From the NCBI RefSeq assembly GCF_030055635.1, contig NZ_JASFYM010000009.1, positions 1 through 64,000 on the forward strand: a DNA stretch of 64,000 bases. Direction: 5' to 3'. Positions 1 through 7,940 of this stretch are shown here, in pieces (within the stretch, counting starts at the first letter, position 1; every line of letters starts with the position of its first letter). The notes beneath the pieces are model-generated. The model had not been told where the DNA came from. It did no database searches and saw nothing but the letters and a program-made list of their open reading frames with translations. This DNA is from Methanothrix sp. Lineage in GTDB: Archaea > Halobacteriota > Methanosarcinia > Methanotrichales > Methanotrichaceae. The translations under genes and the position numbers were made by a program.

Positions 1-1
1 G

Positions 2-478
2 CTAGCAGCGGCACAACGGAGACTTTCCAGGAAGATCAAGGGCTCGAAGAACTGGATCAAGCAGAAGCTCAAGGTTGCCAGGATCCACAGAAAGATCAGG
101 AATCTCAGAGACGAGTTTCTGCATCAGGTCTCGAAGAAGCTCGTGGATAAAGCGGATCTCATAGTATTTGAGAACCTGAATATCAAAAGCATGGTAAAGA
201 ACCACAACCTCGCGAAACACATCTTAGATCACTCCTGGGGTCGATTGATTCAATACACAACTTACAAGGCTGCGAGGGCCGGTAAGTCTGTTGAACTGGT
301 CGATTCCAGGTACACGTCTCAGCGCTGCTCAGGTTGTGGTATCATCGTACCGAAAACGCTTGAGGATCGAGTCCACGAATGCCCGCGATGCGGGCTCAAG
401 CTGGACAGAGATCATAACGCTGCATTGAACATACTCACCCTCGGACTGAGGGGTAGAGCCTGTGGAGATGCTGGATGA
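2..478 (+). CDS. tnpB: TnpB-type transposon protein, C-terminal part (5' end outside window)
   Basis: The reading frame is open from the first base of the window, so only about the last 158 residues are visible. They match the C-terminus of IS200/IS605 OrfB/TnpB, an RNA-guided nuclease. A RuvC-type Glu lies in LIVFENLNIK, a zinc finger of two CxxC pairs follows (RCSGCG and HECPRCG), and the last RuvC Asp is in DRDHNAALN. The C-terminus appears intact. The characteristic right-end hairpin follows within 25 bases of the stop. TnpB uses an omega-RNA made from this end of the element. Whether the N-terminal half and a TnpA partner exist cannot be seen here. Confidence 0.9.
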   Translation, partial: LAAAQRRLSRKIKGSKNWIKQKLKVARIHRKIRNLRDEFLHQVSKKLVDKADLIVFENLNIKSMVKNHNLAKHILDHSWGRLIQYTTYKAARAGKSVELVDSRYTSQRCSGCGIIVPKTLEDRVHECPRCGLKLDRDHNAALNILTLGLRGRACGDAG

Positions 479-490
479 AACAGATCAATG

Positions 491-530
491 AGACAGGAAG
501 CTCCGGCCTTCAGGCCGGAGAGGAAGTCAC
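491..530 (+). repeat. TnpB element right-end hairpin, copy 1
   Basis: A perfect 8-bp stem CTCCGGCC/GGCCGGAG (501-508 and 513-520) with a TTCA loop is followed by GAGAGGAAGTCAC ending at 530. It lies directly downstream of tnpB and matches three tnpB-less copies in this window (about 11188-11223, 48002-48038 and 60406-60441). In this family the segment forms the 3' scaffold of the omega-RNA and the next bases act as guide; that function is inferred from the family. Confidence 0.8.
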
Positions 531-534
531 TCAG

Positions 535-1032
535 ATGATGGTGAGAGTCCTCTTCGGCGGGGATAATCTGAGCAGGAAGATGCTAAGCTCTCTCTTTGAG
601 AGCTCCTTTCATGGTCTTGGGCTGTCCATGGAGTTCTCAGATCCACCGGAGCATATGCATGGAAGGAATGATGCCGCAGACATCCTGAGCGTGCTTTTGA
701 GGAGAACAGGAGCGCATCCATCAATCTGGGTGGTCGATGGCGAGATACACCTTCCAGGCACAGGCCCGGTATTCGGGTGTGCCGCCGGACGATGCGCGGT
801 TACCACAACATGTGGTTTGCCAGGAACGGCCTGGATGAATGTGGCACTGCATGAGATCGGCCACATCCTGGGGCTGGATCACTGCACCGGGCACTGCCTC
901 ATGCAGCCAGCCCTGAGTCGAGAAGAGATCGAGAGGCGCCCGTTCGCTCTGTGCGAGCAGTGCCTCGGGATCGCGAGGGTGAATGTGCAGCGTGGGCCCT
1001 CCCTCAAAGGTTATTTGCGTCCTGTGCCATAA
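535..1032 (+). CDS. Archaemetzincin-family zinc metalloprotease
   Basis: The protein has about 165 residues. It carries an HEIGHILGLDHC zinc site with the metzincin third His, then C-x-M and a distal CEQC pair, close to the archaemetzincin arrangement HExxHxxGx3C...CxM...CxxC. Spacing differs by about one residue in two gaps. The family is predicted to be soluble zinc peptidases; substrates are unknown. I prefer the ATG at 535 (or 538). The frame is open back to 475, but that would translate through the transposon right end. The best Shine-Dalgarno match, GGAGAGG, is part of the TnpB end hairpin, so the insertion seems to have supplied or replaced the ribosome-binding site. Confidence 0.8.
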   Translation: MMVRVLFGGDNLSRKMLSSLFESSFHGLGLSMEFSDPPEHMHGRNDAADILSVLLRRTGAHPSIWVVDGEIHLPGTGPVFGCAAGRCAVTTTCGLPGTAWMNVALHEIGHILGLDHCTGHCLMQPALSREEIERRPFALCEQCLGIARVNVQRGPSLKGYLRPVP

Positions 1033-1179
1033 CCCATGGTGCCTATGAGGCCAACATCCGCCATTTATCGGGAACTCAACTGAGCCCAGCTTTTGTGGCG
1101 GTATGTCTTCTCTTCCAGTATGTTGCCATCAACAGGATGAGCTTACCTCCAAGGCATGCCCGCCTCAAAACCTGCATCT

Positions 1180-2190
1180 TCACCTGCGCCGCTGCCTGAG
1201 CCCTTCGAGCATCGCATCGTATCTCTGTCTGATCCGCTCCAATATGTCGACATGGCTATCCTGATGTGTTGGTATTACTATCTCGGCTCCAGCTCCCTTG
1301 TAATCGGCTGCTGCGGTCACGCCCTCTCCTATTTCCAGATGCATGTCCAGGGCGATCTCCCTCGCGATCGGCGTCAGCGGTTTCACAGGACCCAGGCCCC
1401 TTGACCGATCCCTGTACTCCCTTAATGCAGCGTCGATCTCTCCGATCAGGGCTTCTCCAGCAGACACATCTTTCAGCTTGAGCATCAGCCTCTCCACGCC
1501 CTCCTTCAGCTTTGAGAATGTCGATGTGCCAATTTCTACGAGCTCCCCTGAGTAGTGCTCTCTTATCCTCTCCGCATACCCCGGGGATGCCACAAGTAGC
1601 CGGATCTCCCTGAGCCTGGCAGTATCACTCTCGTCAGGCCTGTACGGGTTTACCACCACGTAATCGATCCCAAGCCGCCTGGCCAGGCTCTCGTATATCG
1701 GGGTGACCCCGATCATCTCACGCTTCCTGGAGATCATCTCCCTCAGGAACTCAGGGTTCGCAGACTGCAGGCCGAAGTACTCCGCAAACCCTCTGGTCGT
1801 CCTGAGCTCCCTGGTTCTGCCCTTCTTGCTCGCGCTTATCAGGCCCATCCGCTCCAGGATCCTGACGTGCTCGTAGCACTTGTTCCCGCGGATCCTCGCG
1901 AGATCGCTCTGCGTTATCGGCTGCCTGTATGCGATGACAGCGAGCGTGCGTATCACTGAGGAGTCGAGCTCCCTTGGTGCGACCATCGCCACTGCCTGAG
2001 AGAGATCCCCTCTCACCTGCATCACAAATGAGCCCCCGACTGCTCTTACCTCGATGCCTCCACCGCGTGATGCATACTCCCTCGAAAGGGATTCTGCGGC
2101 ATCAAGCACCTCCCTGGCATCGAGTCCTGTGAGGCCTGATATCTCCTCCACAGAGAGGGGACGGCCCGCTGCGAAAAGCATCGCCTCCAC
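1180..2190 (-). CDS. scpB: ScpB-like segregation/condensation protein with long C-terminal extension
   Basis: The first ~180 residues match ScpB, the winged-helix (kite) subunit of the SMC-ScpAB condensin: EAMLFAAGRPLS start, AVIAYRQPITQSDLARIRG, then RTRELRTTRGFAEYFGL. At 336 residues it is well above the usual ~190-200. Residues ~185-336 form a charged, mostly helical tail I cannot assign to a known domain. The called start is GTG. A strong GGAGGT lies about 30 bases further upstream, with no standard start codon next to it, so the true start is uncertain. No scpA or smc gene is in the window. Confidence 0.8.
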   Translation of the reverse strand: MEAMLFAAGRPLSVEEISGLTGLDAREVLDAAESLSREYASRGGGIEVRAVGGSFVMQVRGDLSQAVAMVAPRELDSSVIRTLAVIAYRQPITQSDLARIRGNKCYEHVRILERMGLISASKKGRTRELRTTRGFAEYFGLQSANPEFLREMISRKREMIGVTPIYESLARRLGIDYVVVNPYRPDESDTARLREIRLLVASPGYAERIREHYSGELVEIGTSTFSKLKEGVERLMLKLKDVSAGEALIGEIDAALREYRDRSRGLGPVKPLTPIAREIALDMHLEIGEGVTAAADYKGAGAEIVIPTHQDSHVDILERIRQRYDAMLEGLRQRRR

Positions 2191-2310
2191 TATAGCTTTA
2201 GCACCTGCCTTTGTCGTTCTGGGACCTCCTGTGGGCGGTGATGTTCTGTTCTCTTAATCTCCATTCGGTATACGTTAAGAATCAGAATGCAGCCTCTCTA
2301 TCTGGGCATG

Positions 2311-2323
2311 AGATATATTTAAA
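2311..2323 (+). promoter_or_regulatory. TATA box for the 2350 gene
   Basis: An AGATATATTTAAA stretch lies about 27 bases upstream of the start codon at 2350. This spacing would give a very short leader or leaderless mRNA, common in archaea. Confidence 0.6.
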
Positions 2324-2349
2324 TTCGCTCCGGATCTCATGGGGTTAGA

Positions 2350-3063
2350 ATGAGCGAGTCGGTTCAGAAGTCGAAGGAATCCGTGCATGATGCTGATGAG
2401 CTCATGTTCATGGTCAAGGGACTGCAGAGCACAAACAGCTCCAGCGCCCAGATCATCGATATGCTCGAGATACTCGAAGGTCTGGCGCCATTTCTCGACA
2501 AGACCAAGGTGATAGAACTCAAGTGCAAAAACTGCGATAACTACGCGCCCTGCTTCTTCCCGCTGGAGGACGATTACGAGGTCATCGATACGCATGCATA
2601 CTGTCACAAGAAAGGCCAGCCTCTGCACCATCTGACGTTTCTATCAATAGCGAAATGCAGGGACTTCTCGAGAAAGGCCCAGATTGAGCTGGCAGATCTG
2701 GCGAGGAGGCTCATGGAGGAGCTGAGATCTGCCTTGAGAGACAGGAAAATATACGACCACAATGAGTTCGCGAACTATCCTATAGCCTTCGAGCTCTCAC
2801 AGGATTCAGACAGAGTTACTATCCAGCTCGGTCACATGTCTGAGGATGGCGTGTTCGTGATGGGCGATGCGCGTATCCTTCTGGTGAGAAGGCCGGATCC
2901 GAGGCTTGGAAACAAGGCCTCACAGATCGGCAGGGCACTTCACGATAACGATCTTGTTATCCTGGTTGAGGCGAGCAGGAGCGCCATGAAGCATCTAAGA
3001 CTGAAGGATGCGGTCGGGAAGATCGCTGCATCGCATGGCATACCGGTCATCTATGATCCCTGA
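2350..3063 (+). CDS. Conserved-looking cytosolic protein of unknown function with clustered cysteines
   Basis: The product has 237 residues, no signal peptide and no membrane segment. Residues ~55-110 contain CKNCDNYAPC, a later CHKKGQ and CRDF, which could bind zinc or an iron-sulfur cluster. The C-terminal half is an alpha/beta region ending in a hydrophobic strand-helix pattern (LVILVEASRSAMKH...). I do not recognise the family. Codon use resembles its neighbours and a TATA box sits at the right distance, so it is very probably a real single-gene unit. Confidence 0.75.
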   Translation: MSESVQKSKESVHDADELMFMVKGLQSTNSSSAQIIDMLEILEGLAPFLDKTKVIELKCKNCDNYAPCFFPLEDDYEVIDTHAYCHKKGQPLHHLTFLSIAKCRDFSRKAQIELADLARRLMEELRSALRDRKIYDHNEFANYPIAFELSQDSDRVTIQLGHMSEDGVFVMGDARILLVRRPDPRLGNKASQIGRALHDNDLVILVEASRSAMKHLRLKDAVGKIAASHGIPVIYDP

Positions 3064-3164
3064 TCTTCAGGTTTGAGCTCTATTTTACGCCTGGCTCAGG
3101 TAGTCGAATCGTCAGAGATGCGAACCCAACCAGCAGCATTCGACTTTACCTCATTCTGCAGTTG

Positions 3165-3270
3165 GCTCGTCTCTGTGAATTATCGGAGATTTGGATTGGG
3201 TTAATTTTCGGAATGTAGAGGCCCATTTCCGTCATTCTCTGCCAGCCCGATTAATCTGCTGGATGAGCCC
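3165..3270 (-). mobile_element. GGCTCATC-ended miniature element, copy 1 (degenerate)
   Basis: The 106-bp segment has imperfect terminal inverted repeats: GGCTCGTC at 3165 and GATGAGCC at 3263-3270. Read on the minus strand it aligns with the element at 11015-11123 (shared ends, GAGAATG.CG, CCGATAATTC near the far end). It encodes no protein. No target duplication is recognisable, so it is probably an older insertion. Confidence 0.6.
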
Positions 3271-3309
3271 CGCCAAATTACGGGGAGTGGGCCTTGCGTT
3301 TTGCATCCT

Positions 3310-3660
3310 TCATGATGTCCTTGCGCCCAGCTTTATTATCGCCTCAGCGAGGTCTCCCCCGCACTCCACCAGCGCGGCTTTGGCCTCCTCAGGGCTTGCT
3401 CCTGTCTGAGATACAACCAGCTCGATATCAGAGGGCGAGACCCTGGGAATCTCTGTGACATCTCCGGATATCTGATAGCTTCTGTTGCCCTGCGCCTCCA
3501 TTACTGCCACAGACGCGTTCTTGATCACTATCTCTCTGTCCGAGGTTCGTATGACGACCTCCTCCACGCCCTCGATCTCGTCGATGTTTATGCCCATGCT
3601 CTTCAGCATGCCCTTCATCTTCTTGGGGCTCATCCCCCGTCCGCCAAGTCCTGGAAACAT
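3310..3660 (-). CDS. nac: Archaeal nascent polypeptide-associated complex (NAC) protein
   Basis: The 116-residue protein has the archaeal NAC layout: a Gly-rich start (FPGLGGRGMSPKKMKGMLKSMGI), a NAC beta-barrel core (VEEVVIRTSDREIVIKNASV), and a C-terminal UBA domain (DIELVVSQTGASPEEAKAALVECGGDLAEAIIKL). It forms a homodimer that binds ribosomes and emerging chains. Length is normal. It is transcribed away from the downstream miniature element, with the tRNA-Arg gene upstream on the same strand. Confidence 0.95.
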   Translation of the reverse strand: MFPGLGGRGMSPKKMKGMLKSMGINIDEIEGVEEVVIRTSDREIVIKNASVAVMEAQGNRSYQISGDVTEIPRVSPSDIELVVSQTGASPEEAKAALVECGGDLAEAIIKLGARTS

Positions 3661-3848
3661 AAGACCACCGCAGGACAGAAGGAGATGGTTGGATTTATCC
3701 TTATCCGAGAAGGTATGCTCGCCACAAACCTGCGTTTACTGAAAGGCGGGCTGCAGATAACCAGTCAGAAGCGCATGAGAAGATCATCGCTGTGGAGTGC
3801 CATACAGCCGATCCGCATCGGACAGTGATGAAGCACCAAAATTCGAAC

Positions 3849-3933
3849 GTCCCGACCGGGATTCGAACCCGGGTTGAAGGCTGTCTGCGAGGATCTCCGC
3901 AGGCCTCCGGGATATCCACTACCCCATCGGGAC
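3849..3933 (-). tRNA. tRNA-Arg (probably GCG) with a short intron-like insertion
   Basis: The 85-nt cloverleaf on the minus strand has acceptor stem GTCCCGA/TCGGGAC, a D arm with GGGTAGTGGATATCC, and a T arm CCGGG-TTCGAAT-CCCGG. The best anticodon stem is GAGGC/GCCTT. It leaves a 21-nt loop, so about 14 nt look like an archaeal intron after position 37. The exon loop would read CTGCGGA, giving anticodon GCG (Arg). The insertion contains a CTGCG/CGCAG helix, as expected for a splicing-endonuclease substrate. The acceptor and T stems are certain; isotype and intron limits are less so. Confidence 0.75.
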
Positions 3934-3959
3934 AACGAGTGAGTCATGAATCCCTTCCT

Positions 3960-3968
3960 GGTTATAAG
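3960..3968 (-). promoter_or_regulatory. TATA box of the tRNA-Arg gene
   Basis: TTATAA at 3962-3967 lies about 29 bases upstream of the tRNA 5' end. The first three bases are also the stop codon (TAA) of the upstream uppS-like gene, so the promoter overlaps a coding end. Confidence 0.6.
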
Positions 3969-4756
3969 CCTGTTGATCTGGAGGCATACGACTGTGCTGT
4001 CCGGATTGCTCTGAGAAAGTCTATCTTTCTGAACTCCGGCCAGTACGGCGCACAGAAGTATGCGGCACACTCGCTTCCGTTTGCCTGCCAGGGAAGGAAG
4101 TTGGATGTTCTGAGCTCGCCACCAGTTCTTATTATGAGATCGACCTTCGGCACTGGCGGTTCTTCGATGGGATAGAGGTATCTGCTCACCAGATCCTCAT
4201 CGACATCGTCTATCCTGATCGTCCCACTGCGCAGGTCTCTTGCCATGGCCCTGGCTGCGTCGACCAGCTCGTACTGCCCTCCGTATGCGAGCGCCACGTT
4301 TAGGTACATCTGGCTGTACCCCTCGGTCGCGGCCTCAACCTCTCGTATGGCATTCTGCAGGTACTCAGGGAGCATGTCGATCCTGCCGATGGCCCTGACC
4401 CGAACCCTGTTTTTGTGGATCTTCTCAGAGCTGCACAGTTCAAGGAGCTTCTCCGCGATCAGGTTGAAGATGTACCTCTTCTCAGGCTCGCTCCTGCTGA
4501 AGTTCTCAGTCGAGAACGCGTAGACAGTCAGGTGCTTTATTCCAAGCTCCAGGCACCAGTCTGATATCTTCTCTGTGGTCTTCGCGCCGAGCCTGTGGCC
4601 ATTCGATACCGGCATGTTGTGCCTGTTCGCATATCTTCTGTTTCCATCCTGGATGACCGCGACGTGCTCCACTCTCGGGCCCCTGGCGAGCTGGCGCTTT
4701 AGCATTCTCTCGTACACTGCATATGCTGATGAGAGCAGCAGATCTCCGCATCTCAA
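3962..4756 (-). CDS. uppS: cis-Prenyltransferase (undecaprenyl/decaprenyl diphosphate synthase family)
   Basis: At 264 residues this has the family size. The diphosphate site appears as IQDGNRRYA (bacterial MDGNGRWA), followed by GHRLGAKT, LTVYAFSTENFSR, and the signature RTGGELRTSNFLPWQ. The enzyme adds isoprenyl units in cis to make the long polyprenyl or dolichyl carrier for glycans; in archaea it feeds N-glycosylation. The window also has sequon-rich secreted proteins and a glycosyltransferase fragment that would use such a carrier. The stop codon falls inside the TATA box of the next gene, tRNA-Arg. Confidence 0.93.
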   Translation of the reverse strand: MRCGDLLLSSAYAVYERMLKRQLARGPRVEHVAVIQDGNRRYANRHNMPVSNGHRLGAKTTEKISDWCLELGIKHLTVYAFSTENFSRSEPEKRYIFNLIAEKLLELCSSEKIHKNRVRVRAIGRIDMLPEYLQNAIREVEAATEGYSQMYLNVALAYGGQYELVDAARAMARDLRSGTIRIDDVDEDLVSRYLYPIEEPPVPKVDLIIRTGGELRTSNFLPWQANGSECAAYFCAPYWPEFRKIDFLRAIRTAQSYASRSTGL

Positions 4757-5004
4757 AAAAATCCCTTATGCAGGCTATCCTGAGCATGTATTTAACTGTT
4801 TCACACCGGGATTCTCGCAGCCGCATCGTTCACGCGTAATCCGGGAGGAGGCTTTTGGTTCTCATCAATACAAGTACACAGCCCATTGTTCACCCTCATA
4901 AAACCAGGAACCTGCAAGTCTTATACGACGTTCTTGGGAGCAAATGCAAATAAACAGGATCAGCTCGTTGAGGAGCCAAAAATAAAAGAGATTCCTGCAC
5001 CGTT

Positions 5005-5463
5005 TTACTCAGTCACAGGATACGCAAATGTGGAGACCTCGTTGCCCTCTGGATCGATGAGGGTGACGTTGCCGGCCTCAGCGAACTCGATCGTTGTGTT
5101 CAGGTATATCTCTGTCTCTGTATTCTCGCCAGCGCCCAGGAAGAGCTTCACAGAGCTGGCTGGCTGGACCTCGATCGCACCCAGTGTTACCGGCTCGTTC
5201 TCATCTATCTTGAGCGTGTAGTTCTCCAGGCTCTGGGCTGCATCGCCATCGTTGGCGATCTCCACATAGGCCTCCTCGATGTTGACATCAGCGATGTAGA
5301 GTGCCGCAACCTCTGCGGTGACATTCTCTGCTGTTACATTCTCTGCGGTTACGTTCTCGGCTGTGACATTCTCTGCGGTGACATTCTCAGCAGTATTTTC
5401 CGCATATGCCGCTCCCAGGAACACAAGCAGAGCAAGCATAAGCGTGTATGCTACGATCTTCAT
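5005..5463 (-). CDS. Secreted protein with tandem ENVTA glycosylation-sequon repeats and a lamin-tail-like domain
   Basis: The 152-residue product begins with a clear signal peptide (MKIVAYTLMLALLVFLGAAYAE). Then come five NVTAE pentads, each creating an N-V-T N-glycosylation sequon. The C-terminal ~100 residues form a beta-sandwich pattern (ADVNIEEAYVEIANDGD..., ...VTLIDPEGNEVSTFAYP) like a lamin-tail domain. A strong ribosome site (AAGGAGGT) lies 6-8 bases upstream of the ATG. The protein probably sits in the cell envelope with a dense glycan cluster at its N-terminus. The role is unknown. Confidence 0.75.
   Translation of the reverse strand: MKIVAYTLMLALLVFLGAAYAENTAENVTAENVTAENVTAENVTAENVTAEVAALYIADVNIEEAYVEIANDGDAAQSLENYTLKIDENEPVTLGAIEVQPASSVKLFLGAGENTETEIYLNTTIEFAEAGNVTLIDPEGNEVSTFAYPVTE
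5319..5395 (-). repeat. Five tandem 15-bp coding repeats
   Basis: The 15-bp unit encodes E-N-V-T-A and varies only at synonymous positions between copies (for example GTGACATTC against GTTACGTTC on the plus strand). The array is in frame and coding. Synonymous drift suggests selection for the peptide rather than recent slippage. Confidence 0.8.
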
Positions 5464-5973
5464 ATAATACCTCCTTGCTTTTTAATCAAAACTCATTCAT
5501 CTTAATTAAGATTTAAATCTTTTCTAAGATTGTTACAGATTTAATATTATTATCTTATCATCAGATTGTTTATAAAAATATCAGAAAATATCTTAAAATA
5601 AATTCAGCATCGGCAGAGATGATCTCCGCTGAAGCAGAGTTTCTGCACTTTAGGATGATTCGCGATCGTACATCTGCATTTGAGCAGGATGCAGCGGAAG
5701 AGGAACTGAACTGCCTATGATAGAATCGACGGTCCTCAACAGACTGTCGCCCCCATCCATTCAAGCAGCTGTATGGCCGCAGGATATGAGTACACGGCCA
5801 AACATACAGGAGCGCAGGACATCTCTGATCTTCCGGCCTGAACTCTGCAGCTTCAGTCCGGCGTCCCGCATATAGATCTGGTCCTATTCCGGTGCTCAGA
5901 AGCTCACCCCTTTATCAGGAGACCTCCTGCAGAATCCTCTGTGCGCACACTGGGACGCATCGCAAACTATAAC
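5464..5973. other. A+T-rich spacer with divergent promoter signals
   Basis: The first ~120 bases are strongly A+T-rich and must hold the promoter of the minus-strand 5463 gene. A TTTATAAAAATATC box at about 5569-5582 points rightwards to the small open frame at 5619. From 5721 to 5973 I see no convincing gene or RNA. Confidence 0.4.
5619..5720 (+). CDS. Possible small protein (33 aa), unknown
   Basis: The frame encodes an acidic 33-residue peptide (MISAEAEFLHFRMIRDRTSAFEQ...EEELNCL) with protein-like composition and helical periodicity. A TATA-like TTTATAAAAATATC lies 40-50 bases upstream. The ribosome-binding site is weak. No family is recognised; the chance of a random open frame this short is considerable. 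Confidence 0.3.
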   Translation: MISAEAEFLHFRMIRDRTSAFEQDAAEEELNCL

Positions 5974-6984
5974 ATGAGTGACGATGCTGCTGCTGTTATG
6001 TTCAAGCTGGGAGAATATGACGAGCTGACGGCAAAAGATCTTGCAGACCGTCTCAGGGAGATGAAGATCCGGGTCGATATACGGCCATCGATCGTGGCAG
6101 ATCTGAAGATCAGACCAGTACTCCAGGGGCGCTTCAGCGAGCTGAAAAACGAGATCAAGGACGAGAGGACAGTAAAAAAGTACGAGCACTACCTGGATGC
6201 TCTACGGAAGACATTCGCTGAGAAGCCTGCCCCGGAGGAGTTCTACAGAAGGTATCAGATGTATGCGGTTCCAAAGTGGGTCAAGATCGCCGAGAGGATA
6301 GAGGCACTGATGATGGAGAGGATCCGTGCAGAGGCGACCACAGAGGAGACATCTTCAGGGGAATCGTCTCAGGAGGCTGCTCAGGAACCACCTGCAGGGC
6401 CCTCTCCTGAAGAGACACCACACGAGGAAACCTCGCCTGAAGCTGCCAGCATATCTGATGAGGTCGATGAGGAGGTGGATTACGACATCCTTATTGATAA
6501 CAGAGCTGCCGCAGAATTCGTGGAGTGGGTTTTCTCGCTGAACAAGCTGGAGATGGATGAAGATCCCGGAGATAAGCTGAACGATCCAATCGTTGCAATA
6601 CCGGTTATAGCAAGCGATTATTCAGATCACCCGATGCTGCGAACGAATATACATGTGAGTCTGGAGAAAGCCTATGATCTCTACATAGATGAATGGTCTG
6701 TTTTCACATGCGAGGATCCGGACAAGGATTTCTTCGATGAGTTTCAGAATGAGGCGATTCAGATCATGGCGATCAACGCCATACTGAACAATCTGACAGA
6801 TATGCCGCCATCAGGCAAAGTTGACATGGAGAGCTTCTTGCACATGTGTGGCGTCTACATGGAGATGGATAGCGGCATTTTCAATGTCGATGCATATGGT
6901 GTGGCAGAGGATCTCGCAAAGATCCTTGAGAAAAATGGAGTGGTGAAGATAAAGGGAGATACGATCCGCTGGAAGAAGGTGTAA
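5974..6984 (+). CDS. Unknown acidic protein with an E/P/S-rich linker
   Basis: I take the ATG at 5974, giving 336 residues (the frame also opens at a GTG at 5941). An N-terminal ~105-residue domain begins with an alpha/beta pattern (FKLGEYDELTAKDLADRLREMKIRVDIRP). A disordered linker of repeated EE(T/A)S...P follows (~120-165). The C-terminal ~170 residues are mostly helical and end like a winged-helix strand (AEDLAKILEKNGVVKIKGDTIRWKK). There is no signal peptide or membrane segment. I do not recognise the family; it stands alone between divergent neighbours. Confidence 0.75.
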   Translation: MSDDAAAVMFKLGEYDELTAKDLADRLREMKIRVDIRPSIVADLKIRPVLQGRFSELKNEIKDERTVKKYEHYLDALRKTFAEKPAPEEFYRRYQMYAVPKWVKIAERIEALMMERIRAEATTEETSSGESSQEAAQEPPAGPSPEETPHEETSPEAASISDEVDEEVDYDILIDNRAAAEFVEWVFSLNKLEMDEDPGDKLNDPIVAIPVIASDYSDHPMLRTNIHVSLEKAYDLYIDEWSVFTCEDPDKDFFDEFQNEAIQIMAINAILNNLTDMPPSGKVDMESFLHMCGVYMEMDSGIFNVDAYGVAEDLAKILEKNGVVKIKGDTIRWKKV

Positions 6985-7121
6985 GCAATTCATCAAGGAG
7001 ACGGTCTCCCTGGTGACGTCATGTGATGCGCTTCCCGGGTGTTCAGGAGGCTGTGCGGCCTGTCCTGGAAGCTCTCTTTCAGGAGAGCTTAGATGCGACA
7101 GGTTATCCGATGGCCCGGACA

Positions 7122-7940
7122 TCAGCACTTCTGCCCGCGCCTTCTCTTCGGAGAGAGGGCTACAGATACCAGAAATATCGCAACGCTCATTATCGCGATC
7201 GAGCTGCCCACAGGGATATCGAAATACAGGGACGCAGCTGTTCCCGAGATGCTTGATGCAAGCCCTATGAGGGGTGATATCAGCATGATCCATCTCATGT
7301 CGTGGGAGAACTGGTACGCTGATGACACTGGATTCACCATAAGAGCGAATATGAGCAGGCCGCCGATGAGCTTGAGCGAGACCGAGACAGTGACGCCGCA
7401 GAGAAAGAGTATCGCGTAGTAGAATGGCTTCGTGTTGATGCCTGACTCCTCGGCGAGCTTTCTGTCGAGCATTATCGCGAAGAACTCCTTGTAAAAGAGG
7501 AATATCACCACCAGGAGCGCCAGCATCAGAACAAGAAGCCTGATGAGATCGGTGGTTGTTATTCCCAGGACGCTCCCCCAGAGAACTGAAAGAGCAGTGC
7601 TGCTCACCACAGACCCTGGTACGATGCTGAGAAACAGAAGCGCCAGCGCCATCGTGAGGGAGAACATGATTCCCAGGACGACATCAGCCTGCAGCCTGGC
7701 CTTATCCGCAACCGGTCCAAGGATCAGGGCAACGGCCATTGCCATACCCAATGCCAGAGCGAATGGGTCTCTGGATACGGCCAGCCCGAGCGCGGCGCCT
7801 GCGAAAGCAGCGTGCGACATGCAGAACCCCATCGATGAGAGGTTCATTCGCACAATGAACACGCCTATCATGGAGCACACGACAGAAGCAAGTGAAGCCC
7901 CGATGATCGTGTTCATCACTATACCCGGCGGCAGCATCAT
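7122..7940 (-). CDS. znuB: Metal ABC transporter permease (ZnuB/ABC-3 family)
   Basis: The 272-residue protein has about eight hydrophobic helices and the ABC-3 pattern (NLSSMGFCMSHAAFAGAALGL near residues 32-52, then a conserved core ending in KLIGGLLIFALMVNPVSSAY). The family imports Zn2+, Mn2+ or Fe2+. The gene begins immediately after the stop of its ATPase gene. No substrate-binding protein (ZnuA type) is next to it, which is unusual for an importer of this class. The C-terminal ~10 residues are basic. Confidence 0.92.
   Translation of the reverse strand: MMLPPGIVMNTIIGASLASVVCSMIGVFIVRMNLSSMGFCMSHAAFAGAALGLAVSRDPFALALGMAMAVALILGPVADKARLQADVVLGIMFSLTMALALLFLSIVPGSVVSSTALSVLWGSVLGITTTDLIRLLVLMLALLVVIFLFYKEFFAIMLDRKLAEESGINTKPFYYAILFLCGVTVSVSLKLIGGLLIFALMVNPVSSAYQFSHDMRWIMLISPLIGLASSISGTAASLYFDIPVGSSIAIMSVAIFLVSVALSPKRRRGQKC

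Noticed and set aside
5319-5395. Tandem 15-bp repeats as a CRISPR array or minisatellite
   Set aside because: They have no spacers, are in frame within a signal-peptide gene, and vary synonymously.
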